This document shows, one piece after another, positions 1-7,449 of a stretch of DNA of 20,845 nt. Below the pieces are notes generated by a model. It was given only the letters and a program-made list of their open reading frames with translations, was not told the origin of the DNA and did no database searches. The stretch lies in assembly GCA_021791295.1 (NCBI GenBank), contig JAJYWW010000154.1:1-20845 (forward strand), read 5' to 3'. Each line of letters opens with the position of its first letter. Within the stretch, counting starts at the first letter, position 1. The position numbers and the translations under genes are program-made. The stretch is from a bacterium (GTDB taxonomy: Bacteria; SZUA-79; Acidulodesulfobacterales; Acidulodesulfobacteraceae).

Positions 1-837
1 ACGGATTCCGGAGGATTCCAAATTTTCAGCCTTGCAAAATTTGCTAAAATAAAAGATGACGGCGTTGAATTCATGTCGCATATAGACGGCGAAACGCACT
101 TTTTTACGCCCGAACGGGTAATAGAAATACAGAGCGTTCTTGATTCCGATATAATGATGCAGCTTGACGTTTTTTCTGGACCCGGCGTAAAAAAAGAAAA
201 GGCGGAAAAGGATTTAGAAATTACGCTGGAATGGGCAGAAAAATCTATAGAAGCTAAAAAAAATTACCGGCGGGATAATCTGCTTTTTCTTATAACGCAA
301 GGTAATTTCTTTGAAAATTTAAGGGAAAAATCAGCGCGCGCGATGTCGGACTTAAACGCCGACGGCTATGCGGTAGGAGGTTTGGCGGTAGGCGAGTCTA
401 AAGAAACTATGTTTAAAATGCTTGAAATTTCGGCATCTAATCTTCCTGAAAACAAACCCCGCTATCTTATGGGCGTCGGCACTCCTTCCGATATAGTTAA
501 TGCGGTATCGCTGGGCATCGACATGTTCGACTGCGTACTGCCGACGAGAAACGCCAGGAACGGTTTCATTTTTACTTCCGAAGGAACCGTAAATATCAAA
601 AATTCGGCATATAAATCGGATACTTCGCCAATAGACCCCAAATGCGGGTGTTTTTGCTGTAAAAATTTTAGCGCGGCATACGTAAGACACGCTTTCATGA
701 GCAAAGAAATCTTTGCGCAGAGGCTTTTAACCCTGCATAATCTGCATTATTATCAAGATTTAATCGCCAAAATTAGAAATGCCCTTAAAAACGGCGATTT
801 TTGCGATTTATTAAAAAAATATTCATCTTTGTTTTGA
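1..837 (+). CDS. tgt: Queuine/preQ1 tRNA-ribosyltransferase, 5'-truncated by window edge
   Basis: This enzyme exchanges guanine-34 of GUN-anticodon tRNAs for preQ1, a step in queuosine synthesis in the cytoplasm. The reading frame is open from base 1, and its first codons encode TDSGGFQIFSL, the conserved DSGGFQ segment of the TGT active site, so the ATG at 73 is an internal methionine and not the start. Counting from base 1, GGLAVGE is followed by the nucleophile region FDCVLPTRNARNG (Asp at codon 177, bases 529-531). The C-terminal zinc site is visible as CxCx2C (Cys codons at 643, 649 and 658) with a later LHNLHYY histidine. About 100 N-terminal residues are missing because the window starts inside the gene. 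The stop TGA lies at 835-837, 72 bp before yajC, the usual neighbour. All key residues seen are intact; the identification is very safe. Confidence 0.97.
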   Translation, partial: TDSGGFQIFSLAKFAKIKDDGVEFMSHIDGETHFFTPERVIEIQSVLDSDIMMQLDVFSGPGVKKEKAEKDLEITLEWAEKSIEAKKNYRRDNLLFLITQGNFFENLREKSARAMSDLNADGYAVGGLAVGESKETMFKMLEISASNLPENKPRYLMGVGTPSDIVNAVSLGIDMFDCVLPTRNARNGFIFTSEGTVNIKNSAYKSDTSPIDPKCGCFCCKNFSAAYVRHAFMSKEIFAQRLLTLHNLHYYQDLIAKIRNALKNGDFCDLLKKYSSLF

Positions 838-862
838 CTTTCTTTTAATATAAATATAATAT
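834..862 (+). promoter_or_regulatory. Candidate sigma70 promoter for yajC
   Basis: TTGACT (834-839) overlaps the tgt stop codon and matches the -35 consensus at 5 of 6 positions. TATAAT at 855-860 gives a short 15-bp spacer; the overlapping TAATAT at 857-862 gives a 17-bp spacer. The resulting leader to the yajC start would be about 40 nt and contains a good ribosome site. It would let the sec genes be made independently of tgt. The region is very AT-rich, so the call is tentative. Confidence 0.4.
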
Positions 863-909
863 ATAAAATTGCGAAATAAATTTAAAAAAATAAAGCTAAA
901 GGAGTTAGA

Positions 910-1275
910 ATGAAAATTTTATCCGTTTTATCCGATTTATTAAATGTCTTAAAAGTTAAATCTGCTTATGCCGCAGGAAGCGCGCCGGCAAAAACGGGCG
1001 GCGGATGGGAATCGACGCTGGAAAGTTTTGCGCCGCTTATTGCCATAGTCGCTATTTTTTACTTATTGGTAATACTTCCCCAGCAAAAACGAACCAAAGA
1101 GCATAAAAAGATGATAGAATCTCTTAAAATAGGCGACGAAGTATTGACTACGGGGGGCATATTTGGAGTTATTACCGGAATAGCAGACCAGCTTTTTACT
1201 ATAGAAATCGCAAAAGACGTTAAGATAAAAATTACAAAGAGCGCGATTGCTACCAAAACCGTAAATAAGCAGTAA
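910..1275 (+). CDS. yajC: Preprotein translocase subunit YajC
   Basis: YajC is the small inner-membrane partner of SecDF in the Sec holotranslocon. The 121-residue product has one clear membrane segment at about residues 41-58, followed directly by the hallmark LPQQKRTKEHKKM stretch and the small soluble domain with LKIGDEVLTTGGIFGVI (about 72-88). The N-terminal 25 residues form a weakly hydrophobic, signal-like segment with AYAAGSA before a Gly-rich linker. The start is supported by AAAGGAG about 6 bases upstream of ATG. It sits between tgt and secD, the classic arrangement. A candidate promoter overlaps the end of tgt, and another lies in the 127-bp gap after yajC. Confidence 0.95.
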   Translation: MKILSVLSDLLNVLKVKSAYAAGSAPAKTGGGWESTLESFAPLIAIVAIFYLLVILPQQKRTKEHKKMIESLKIGDEVLTTGGIFGVITGIADQLFTIEIAKDVKIKITKSAIATKTVNKQ

Positions 1276-1295
1276 AATATAAAAATATATAATTC

Positions 1296-1333
1296 GTAAA
1301 CTTTCTAACAATAGTTTACCTATATTATATAAT
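1296..1333 (+). promoter_or_regulatory. Candidate secD promoter with inverted repeat around the -35
   Basis: The gap between yajC and secD contains CTAACA (1305-1310, 4 of 6 to the -35 consensus), a 17-bp spacer and a perfect TATAAT (1328-1333). The -35 lies in the centre of a perfect inverted repeat GTAAACT (1296-1302) / AGTTTAC (1313-1319). The palindrome could be an operator or a weak hairpin of a yajC transcript. A further AT-only palindrome, TTAATATT-A-AATATTAA, lies at 1362-1378 in the presumed leader. All of this is sequence pattern only; no binding protein is implied. Confidence 0.4.
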
Positions 1334-1402
1334 ATATTTGATTTATTATTCATTAAATTTTTTAATATTAAATATTAACGATTATGTTTATGGTGAGGCT
1401 TG

Positions 1403-2980
1403 ATGAAACCCGTTAAAACCAGAGTTATTTTAATATCGGTATTAATTCTGATATCCGTCTTTTCTATAACACCGTCCGTCTATCAAAATACGCCGGGATG
1501 GTGGAAAGCGGTAATAGGCAACGCCGAAATGCATCTTGGACTGGATCTTCAGGGAGGCGTTTATCTCGTAGAAAAAGTAGAAACCGGAAAAGCCGTGAAA
1601 GAAAAACTATACAAAGACTATGCCGACATAAAATCTTTCGTCGAAGCAAAAAAGATCGGAAAAACATCCGATTTAACTTTCAAAAATAATTATATAGTAT
1701 TAAGCGGCAGTCTTATTAAGAATAAATCCGGCTTATCCACTCTTAAAAGATATATTAAAAACCACCATGTTTCGCTCAATTTATCCGGCGATACGATTGG
1801 TTTTAAACCTTCTGCGCTTTTATTGTATAAAAAAGAAGCGGTGAGCGGAGCCGTGGAAGTAATGAGAAACAGGATCGACCAGTTCGGACTCGTAGCGCCG
1901 AAAATAGCTAGACAGGGAAAGAATTTAGTAGTCGTGGAACTTCCAGGAGTTAAAAACGTCAAACAAGCTATTAAATTAATAGGAAAAACGGCAAGACTTA
2001 CTTTTAAATTAGTCGACGACAAACACGATATAGTAAAAGCGTTGAACGGTAAAATACCCAAAGGCGACGAAATCTTATATCATATCAGATATAATAAGTA
2101 CACTCATAAAACTACTAAAATACCCTACCTTTTAAATAAAACGGTATTGATGGACGGTTCCGCAATTTCAAGCGCCAACGTTCAGATGAATCAGTATAAT
2201 CAGCCTGAAGTGGGAGTTTCTTTAAATTCGGCGGGGACCCTGCTTTTCGCAAAAATTACTACAAAATATACAGGAAAAAGGCTTGCGATTATATTAGACC
2301 GCAACGTTATATCCGCTCCGGTAATAGAAGAACCTATACTCGGAGGCAATGCGTCTATTTCGGGACATTTCACTATAGCGCAGGCAGATAATCTTGCAAT
2401 AGCTTTACGTTCCGGCGCGCTTCCCGCTCCCGTTAAAATAATACAGAACAATACCGTCGGACCTACCCTTGGCGCAGATTCTATTCACGACGGAATACTT
2501 GCGGCGATAGTCGGCACCATACTTGTTATTCTGTTTATGGTATTTTATTATAAATTTTCCGGTTTAATTGCGGATTTTGCTTTATTGGAAAACGTGCTTT
2601 TTCTTATGGCGGCGCTTTCGCTTTTCGGAGCGACTCTCACACTGCCGGGTATAGCCGGCATTATACTTACCATCGGCATGTCGGTCGATTCCAACGTCCT
2701 TATATTTGAAAGAATTCGAGAAGAATTAAGGGAAGGGAAACCCGTCGTAATAGCTATAGAAAACGGATACAACAAAGCTTTTTTTACCATATTGGATTCT
2801 CACGTCACCGCTCTTATTACCGCCGCAGTCCTTTTCTATTTCGGTTCCGGTCCGGTAAAAGGTTTTGCGGTAACGCTATCACTCGGCATACTGATAAATC
2901 TTTTCACTTCGTTAGTCGGTACAAAAGTTATATTCGATATAATTTCTAACAAAAAAGAACTTAATAAATTAAGTATTTAA
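1403..2980 (+). CDS. secD: Protein translocase subunit SecD
   Basis: SecD, with SecF, uses the proton gradient to help pull exported proteins out of the SecYEG channel on the periplasmic side. The product (525 aa from ATG 1403) has a first membrane helix at about 8-26, the conserved HLGLDLQGGVYLV motif just after it, a large periplasmic P1 domain containing VMRNRIDQFGL and ELPGV, and a C-terminal block of about five helices with GMSVDSNVLIFERIREEL (about 425-442), the signature of the RND-like core. Length is normal for non-enteric SecD. A TTG codon at 1400 directly precedes the ATG; GGTGAGG at 1392-1398 is spaced 4 bases from ATG but only 1 from TTG, so ATG was chosen. It is followed by secF after 33 bp. 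Confidence 0.96.
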   Translation: MKPVKTRVILISVLILISVFSITPSVYQNTPGWWKAVIGNAEMHLGLDLQGGVYLVEKVETGKAVKEKLYKDYADIKSFVEAKKIGKTSDLTFKNNYIVLSGSLIKNKSGLSTLKRYIKNHHVSLNLSGDTIGFKPSALLLYKKEAVSGAVEVMRNRIDQFGLVAPKIARQGKNLVVVELPGVKNVKQAIKLIGKTARLTFKLVDDKHDIVKALNGKIPKGDEILYHIRYNKYTHKTTKIPYLLNKTVLMDGSAISSANVQMNQYNQPEVGVSLNSAGTLLFAKITTKYTGKRLAIILDRNVISAPVIEEPILGGNASISGHFTIAQADNLAIALRSGALPAPVKIIQNNTVGPTLGADSIHDGILAAIVGTILVILFMVFYYKFSGLIADFALLENVLFLMAALSLFGATLTLPGIAGIILTIGMSVDSNVLIFERIREELREGKPVVIAIENGYNKAFFTILDSHVTALITAAVLFYFGSGPVKGFAVTLSLGILINLFTSLVGTKVIFDIISNKKELNKLSI

Positions 2981-3013
2981 CTGTTATAAATAAAAACGGA
3001 AAAGGAGTAAAAA

Positions 3014-3925
3014 TTGGAATTTATAAAAAATACCCATTACAATTTTATAGGCAAAAGAAAATATTCCTTTGTTCTTTCGTCCATTCTGGTGATATTCGGC
3101 ATTATTGAAATAATAACTATGATAGCCGGAACGGCAAGAATTGGGATAGATTTCACCGGCGGCTTATCAATGCAGCTCGCGTTCAAACATAAAATATCTA
3201 TCTCGTCAGTGAGAAAAGTCTTGATACCGGCAGGCTTTAAAGACGTTAAAATCGTAAAAATAAAAGGAAAAAACGATATTATTATACAGACTAAAGCTAT
3301 GGCAAAAGATTTAAACGCATATACCGCAAAAATTAAAAAAGTTATAAAAGAATCTTTTAAGAAAAATCCTCCAAAAGTAGTAAGCAGCGAAATGATAGGT
3401 CCTTCGGTAGGAAAAAAACTTGCCAAAGATGCCGTTATAGCAATTATTATATCTATAATCGCCATAATATTATATATAACTTGGCGTTTTGAATTCAGAT
3501 TCGGTTTAGCTGCGGCAATAGGTCTTGGGCACGACGTACTTGCATTGCTGGGAGTTATATTTATCTTCCAGAAAGAGATAACTCTGCTGGTCATAACCGC
3601 CGTGCTTACGGTTGCAGGATACTCCCTTACGGACAAGGTGGTAGTCTTCGACAGAATAAGGGAAAATCTAAAAATAGAAACCGAAAAGGCAAAGCATATT
3701 GATTTAAAAGCTTTAGTTAATATAAGCATCAACGAGGTTTTGACCAGGACGGTGGTTACTTCCCTAACCGTAGTATTGGTCGTATTGTCGCTTTTTTTTC
3801 TCGGAGGCATAGTTCTTCACGATTTTGCATTTACTCTGCTTCTTGGGGTTTTAATAGGAACTTATTCGTCGATATTTATAGCAAGTCCGATTATGGTTAT
3901 TCTAAACGAGAAACATTATAAGTAA
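3014..3925 (+). CDS. secF: Protein translocase subunit SecF
   Basis: SecF is the partner of SecD in the proton-driven accessory complex of the Sec translocase. The 303-residue product has an N-terminal helix at about 17-38, the conserved RIGIDFTGGLSMQL motif (about 42-54), a periplasmic domain, and a C-terminal block of five helices carrying KVVVFDRIREN (about 208-218), the SecF counterpart of the SecD helix-4 signature. The start is TTG at 3014, supported by AAGGAGT ending 5 bases before it; no better ATG is nearby. It lies 33 bp after secD, clearly co-transcribed, and 32 bp before recJ. Nothing odd in its length or motifs. Confidence 0.96.
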   Translation: MEFIKNTHYNFIGKRKYSFVLSSILVIFGIIEIITMIAGTARIGIDFTGGLSMQLAFKHKISISSVRKVLIPAGFKDVKIVKIKGKNDIIIQTKAMAKDLNAYTAKIKKVIKESFKKNPPKVVSSEMIGPSVGKKLAKDAVIAIIISIIAIILYITWRFEFRFGLAAAIGLGHDVLALLGVIFIFQKEITLLVITAVLTVAGYSLTDKVVVFDRIRENLKIETEKAKHIDLKALVNISINEVLTRTVVTSLTVVLVVLSLFFLGGIVLHDFAFTLLLGVLIGTYSSIFIASPIMVILNEKHYK

Positions 3926-3957
3926 AAGCGGCTATACATAAATCATTGAATTAAAAT

Positions 3958-5886
3958 ATGGAAAAAGAATATGTATCTAAATATTTAAAAGAACATTTGC
4001 CTTTATACCTGAGCATTACCGCATCGTCGCTTATATCCAAAAGAATAATTTCCCAGTTAAATTCCGATCCGTTCTATAAAGTAGAAAACCTCGAAAACGA
4101 AGATTGCGGCGATATCTTAAAAACCGGTTTATCCTCTTTTATAGATAACTATCTTAACCCGTCTTTAAAATATCTCAACGACCCTTTTCTTATATCCGAT
4201 ATGGATAAAGCCGTTAAGCGCATTATAAAAGCGCTTTTGGAAGACGAATCAATTTGCATATACGGCGATTACGACGTGGACGGAATAACGGCTACTTCTT
4301 TTCTGGTTTCTTTTCTGAGGGAATTAAAAAAAATATTAAAAAAAAACGCGGATGCCGATAACCGTTCCGTTTTTTATAAACTTCCGGACAGAATTAAAGA
4401 CGGCTACGGTCTCGGTATAGACCCGATAGACGAAATATATTCGGAGATAAAAGATAAGGGCGGCAAACCGCTCTCGCTGATTATAGCGGTCGATCTTGGA
4501 ATAACGGGCGTCAAAGAAGTTGCGTATGCAAATTCCAAGAATATCGACGTAATAATATGCGACCACCATGAAGTGCCTTTGAACGGAGAAGAAGAAATCC
4601 TTCCTCAGGCAATCGCCGTATTAAATCCAAAACGTAAAGGGGATAAGTTTCCTTTTAAATTTTTACCCGGAGTCGGAATAGCCTTTAATCTTGGAATTGC
4701 TATAAGAAAAATTTTAGTTAAAGAAGAATTGCTGGACAGCTGCCCTAACCTCAAAGATTATCTCGATATAGTCTGCCTCGGCATAGTAGCGGATATAGTT
4801 CCTATGTACGGAGATAATAGAATTCTTACCCGTTACGGACTGCAGATATTAAATGAAAACCCCAGACCAGGCATAAAAGAATTGAGACGTATATGCGGTC
4901 TCCATTTCGATAACGTAAACGAGTCCGACATAGCATGGAAAATCGCGCCGAAAATTAATGCGGCAGGCAGAGTCGGCGACCCTTCCGTAGCCGTAGAACT
5001 TTTAACGCAAAACGACCAAAAAACCGCTTTTAACCTTGCTCAGGAACTTGAATCTTTTAACAGAAAAAGGCAGCAGCTTGAAGACGCGTGCTTTACCGAA
5101 GCTATGAATTTAATAGAAGAAAAATCCAAAGTATCGGAAAAATCGCTTCCTATAATAATGCTAAAAGGCGAATCGTGGCACCCCGGAGTAATAGGTATTG
5201 TTTCATCCAAGATTTCCGATTATTTCAAAAAACCGGTTTTACTTCTTACGGGCTATAAAGAAAAAGTGTATATAGGTTCCGCCAGGTCATGCGGAGATAT
5301 AGACATATACGCTTTTTTAAAACAATACGAATCTTTTTTTATAAAATTCGGCGGACATAAAATGGCTTGCGGACTGACTTTGAAAAAAGGCTCCGATACC
5401 GAAAATTTTATCGCAGCGGTCGTAAATAACGCTCCCGAATATAATAAGACGGAAAACAACGGCGATCTCAAGCCGGATAAAACTGCATCGCTATACCGTT
5501 ACGACGAAGAAATAGATATAGAACTGCTTTCCGGCAGAGAACTGTCGGAAATAATAAAAATAATATCCCCCTGCGGACCGTTAAATGAACAGCCTAAATT
5601 TTTATTGAGAGATATTAACCTCTTAGATATAAACAGACGTGAATTCAAAAACAAAAATTCTAAAAACAAGGGCTATTTAAACTGCTATTTTACTCTTAAT
5701 ATTTCTATAAATTCCATTGATAAGGAAAAAGATGCGGTGAAACACAAGGCTATGGTATTCAACAGGCAGAAATCTATAGTGGATATTTTAAACAACTGCG
5801 TAAACTGTACGGACAATGCAATAAAAGTGGATGGTATAATATTTGAATTATTTAACGGCTATATAAAAATACTTGATTTTATCTAG
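3958..5886 (+). CDS. recJ: Single-stranded-DNA-specific exonuclease RecJ
   Basis: RecJ degrades single-stranded DNA 5' to 3' in recombination and repair and belongs to the DHH phosphoesterase family. Metal-binding motifs are intact: IYGDYDVDGITATS (about 101-114), AVDLGIT (Asp at about 179), CDHHEVP (DHH at 202-204), the APKINAAGRVGDP segment, and the DHHA1 motif GGHKMACG (about 465-472). A C-terminal OB-like region follows. At 642 residues it is somewhat longer than enteric RecJ, the extra length being in the lysine- and asparagine-rich C-terminal part. No convincing Shine-Dalgarno sequence precedes ATG 3958, so the exact start is less certain than the identity. Its place directly after secF suggests co-transcription. 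The gene ends 20 bp from the convergent tatC. Confidence 0.95.
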   Translation: MEKEYVSKYLKEHLPLYLSITASSLISKRIISQLNSDPFYKVENLENEDCGDILKTGLSSFIDNYLNPSLKYLNDPFLISDMDKAVKRIIKALLEDESICIYGDYDVDGITATSFLVSFLRELKKILKKNADADNRSVFYKLPDRIKDGYGLGIDPIDEIYSEIKDKGGKPLSLIIAVDLGITGVKEVAYANSKNIDVIICDHHEVPLNGEEEILPQAIAVLNPKRKGDKFPFKFLPGVGIAFNLGIAIRKILVKEELLDSCPNLKDYLDIVCLGIVADIVPMYGDNRILTRYGLQILNENPRPGIKELRRICGLHFDNVNESDIAWKIAPKINAAGRVGDPSVAVELLTQNDQKTAFNLAQELESFNRKRQQLEDACFTEAMNLIEEKSKVSEKSLPIIMLKGESWHPGVIGIVSSKISDYFKKPVLLLTGYKEKVYIGSARSCGDIDIYAFLKQYESFFIKFGGHKMACGLTLKKGSDTENFIAAVVNNAPEYNKTENNGDLKPDKTASLYRYDEEIDIELLSGRELSEIIKIISPCGPLNEQPKFLLRDINLLDINRREFKNKNSKNKGYLNCYFTLNISINSIDKEKDAVKHKAMVFNRQKSIVDILNNCVNCTDNAIKVDGIIFELFNGYIKILDFI

Positions 5887-5906
5887 CAATGCACAGACAT
5901 TCGATT

Positions 5907-6779
5907 TTAGGCGGTTAACCCGTCCCGTTTTTTAAATCTCCATATAAAAGAAGATATAATAATGCTGATTTCGTACATGGAGTAAAGCGGTACGGCTATA
6001 AAAAACATAGTCACTATATCGGCATGAAATGCCGCTATTATAAGACTTATAAGAAGCGCATATTTTCGGTATTTTTTTAAAAACTTAGGCTTCAATATGC
6101 CTGCAAGGGAAAACAGAGCTGAAACAAGCGGCAGTTCGAATATTAAACCGAATATAAGACCAAGCCTCAGCGCAAAATTAATATAATGCGTCAGGTTTAT
6201 TAAGGGCGAAAGATTCGGGCTTTGATAGCTTAATGAAAAATTAATAACTGCAGGCCATATATAAAAAACCATAAAAATTACGCCTGAAATAAAAAAAAGC
6301 GTACCGAAAAATAAAAAAGGTAAAAGATACATTCTTTCTTTTTTTAATAGCCCCGGCTTTATAAACTGCCAGAACTCAAACAGAATAAAAGGAAACGCAA
6401 TCATAAGCCCCAGAATAAGAGAAACCTTAACCTGCATAAAAAACGGCTCAAGCGGTTTTGAATAGTGCAGAATATGTTTTTGAAATTTTTTAGGAGTTTT
6501 ATTTAGTCCGAACGAATAATAAACGTAAGGTACTTTTTTCTTTATAACTTTTTTTGCATATCCGGCAAAATACGTGATATATGTCGGCTTCTCTAAAGGA
6601 GTTTCTATAATATTTATAGCCTTATACGATAAATGCCATGAAAAACCCATACAGATTACTATTGCTATAAATACATAAATAATTCTCTTTCTCAGTTCGG
6701 AAAAATGTTCGACGAAAGACATTCTTCCAACTTCGTTAAGTTTGGAAGATTCTTTATTTTTATTGTTTTTATTCGGCAT
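5907..6779 (-). CDS. tatC: Sec-independent (Tat) translocase subunit TatC, with long first periplasmic loop
   Basis: TatC is the multi-helix inner-membrane receptor for twin-arginine signal peptides. The 290-residue product has the N-terminal motif HFSELRKR (25-32), a first helix, FWQFIKPGLLKKER (136-149) on the cytoplasmic loop, the conserved glutamate of IFELPLV (Glu215), and a C-terminal VPLYSMYEISI block. Two things are unusual. The first periplasmic loop (about 63-109) is roughly 30 residues longer than in the E. coli protein and rich in Lys and Tyr. The usual TPPD motif before the last helices reads FHAD (251-254), keeping only the aspartate. No tatA or tatB is seen within the window. 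The start has only a weak AGAAG ribosome site. It is convergent with recJ. Confidence 0.92.
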   Translation of the reverse strand: MPNKNNKNKESSKLNEVGRMSFVEHFSELRKRIIYVFIAIVICMGFSWHLSYKAINIIETPLEKPTYITYFAGYAKKVIKKKVPYVYYSFGLNKTPKKFQKHILHYSKPLEPFFMQVKVSLILGLMIAFPFILFEFWQFIKPGLLKKERMYLLPFLFFGTLFFISGVIFMVFYIWPAVINFSLSYQSPNLSPLINLTHYINFALRLGLIFGLIFELPLVSALFSLAGILKPKFLKKYRKYALLISLIIAAFHADIVTMFFIAVPLYSMYEISIIISSFIWRFKKRDGLTA

Positions 6780-6791
6780 CTATCTTCTACA

Positions 6792-6819
6792 ACTATAACG
6801 TTTAGCAAAAAACAAGCAA
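6792..6819 (-). promoter_or_regulatory. Candidate tatC promoter
   Basis: On the - strand, TTGCTT (6814-6819) and TATAGT (6792-6797) are separated by 16 bp, just upstream of the tatC start at 6779. The -10 matches 5 of 6 consensus bases, the -35 only the first three. A start from here would leave a leader of only about 6-8 nt, which agrees with the poor ribosome site. Evidence is pattern only. Confidence 0.3.
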
Positions 6820-6860
6820 GTTTTAAAATAAGAGGATAAAAAAACGATAACGATGATAAA

Positions 6861-6905
6861 TTTTTAACACGGAGCAGGAATTCAATTCCGGCACCGTGTT
6901 AAAAA
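6861..6905. repeat. Strong inverted repeat (hairpin) between tatC and tusA
   Basis: TTTTTAACACGG (6861-6872) pairs perfectly with CCGTGTTAAAAA (6894-6905), a 12-bp stem. Inside it, a G-C/C-G pair flanked by single mismatches is followed by GGAA (6877-6880) / TTCC (6886-6889) around a 5-nt TTCAA loop. The T run is on the 5' side and the A run on the 3' side on both strands, the reverse of an intrinsic terminator, so it is not a clear terminator in either direction. No target-site duplication flanks it. The rest of the 267-bp gap (6780-7046) holds no credible open frame or RNA gene that I can see. Confidence 0.7.
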
Positions 6906-7033
6906 AAGGTGGAATTGCAAAACAAAACCGCCCATAGGTATAAACCGTAAATTAAACTTTGATTTATATGCTCGGACTCCAAATTGCGCTTTTAAATTAA
7001 GACAATACTTTATTAAAAAGCTGTTTTTGGCGG

Positions 7034-7051
7034 CTTAAATGCATATTTAAG
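7034..7051. repeat. Palindrome over the tusA stop codon
   Basis: CTTAAAT (7034-7040) and ATTTAAG (7045-7051) form a perfect 7-bp inverted repeat with a 4-base GCAT centre. It covers the tusA stop codon (7047-7049). No U tract follows on the tusA strand, so it is not a typical terminator; it may protect the mRNA end or be chance in AT-rich DNA. Confidence 0.35.
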
Positions 7052-7280
7052 ATTTCTGGACGTAAAATTTGAATTTTCCGCCTTCTTCGGAAGATTCCAG
7101 CAGTTTGTTTCCTGTCCTGTTGCACCAAGCCGTCATATCATTTTTTGAACCGGGATCGGTAGAGATTACCTCAAGAACCTGCCCGGAAGACATGGTGTCG
7201 ATTTCTTTTTTTGTTTTGACGATAGGAAGAGGGCATGATAACCCGCTCGCATCAAGTGTTTTGTTTGACGATACTGCCAT
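7047..7280 (-). CDS. tusA: TusA-family sulfur carrier protein
   Basis: This 77-residue protein belongs to the TusA/SirA family of small sulfur carriers, which hold a persulfide on a single cysteine and pass it on in tRNA thiolation, molybdenum cofactor synthesis or dissimilatory sulfur metabolism. The defining CPxP motif is present as LDASGLSCPLPIVKTKK (Cys16), followed by the usual DPGSKNDMTAWCNRTGN region with a second cysteine. The start is very secure: AAGGAGGT (7287-7294 on the - strand) lies 6 bases before ATG. It is a single gene with its own candidate promoter, divergent from a membrane protein at 7450. No dsr, hdr or rhodanese genes accompany it in the window, so its pathway cannot be assigned from context. 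YedF-type proteins are relatives, but no fused DsrE domain is present. Confidence 0.92.
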   Translation of the reverse strand: MAVSSNKTLDASGLSCPLPIVKTKKEIDTMSSGQVLEVISTDPGSKNDMTAWCNRTGNKLLESSEEGGKFKFYVQKS

Positions 7281-7315
7281 AATGTTACCTCCTTATAAAT
7301 ATAAAATAATTTTGC

Positions 7316-7355
7316 ATTATACATCTTTACGAGTAAATAAACGAAAATGTATAAT
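7316..7355. promoter_or_regulatory. Symmetric divergent promoter region between tusA and the 7450 membrane gene
   Basis: ATTATACAT (7316-7324) and ATGTATAAT (7347-7355) form a perfect 9-bp inverted repeat, so each strand reads ATGTATAAT with a consensus -10 TATAAT: 7316-7321 facing tusA and 7350-7355 facing the membrane gene. Inside the 22-bp spacer a second dyad, TTTAC-GA-GTAAA (7326-7337), sits at the position expected for overlapping -35 regions. The -35 matches are poor on both sides, which would fit an activator-dependent or mutually exclusive pair. A start facing tusA would give a leader of roughly 30 nt carrying the strong ribosome site. Function is inferred from pattern. Confidence 0.45.
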
Positions 7356-7449
7356 ACTTAGATTTATTTAGCTTATTACTTAACGAAAAAAAAGTCAATA
7401 AAGATTTTTATATCATTTTTTTAAAAAACTTTGTTATAATTTATATATT

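Noticed and set aside
3037..3810. Long open frame on the - strand opposite secF (257 codons)
   Set aside because: It lies entirely inside secF, has no ribosome site and no recognisable domain; it follows from the codon bias of secF.
5909..5936. GGCGGTTAACCCGTCCCG followed by T6, as a recJ terminator inside the end of tatC
   Set aside because: The stem needs a bulge and a G-U pair and is very short; not convincing.
6780..7046. Short open frames or a small RNA gene in the tatC-tusA gap
   Set aside because: Frames are at most about 17 codons without ribosome sites, and no known RNA family pattern was recognised; only the inverted repeat is supported.
7069..7371. Open frame of 100 codons on the + strand across tusA and its upstream region
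   Set aside because: The tusA frame on the other strand has the CPxP motif and a perfect ribosome site; this one has neither.
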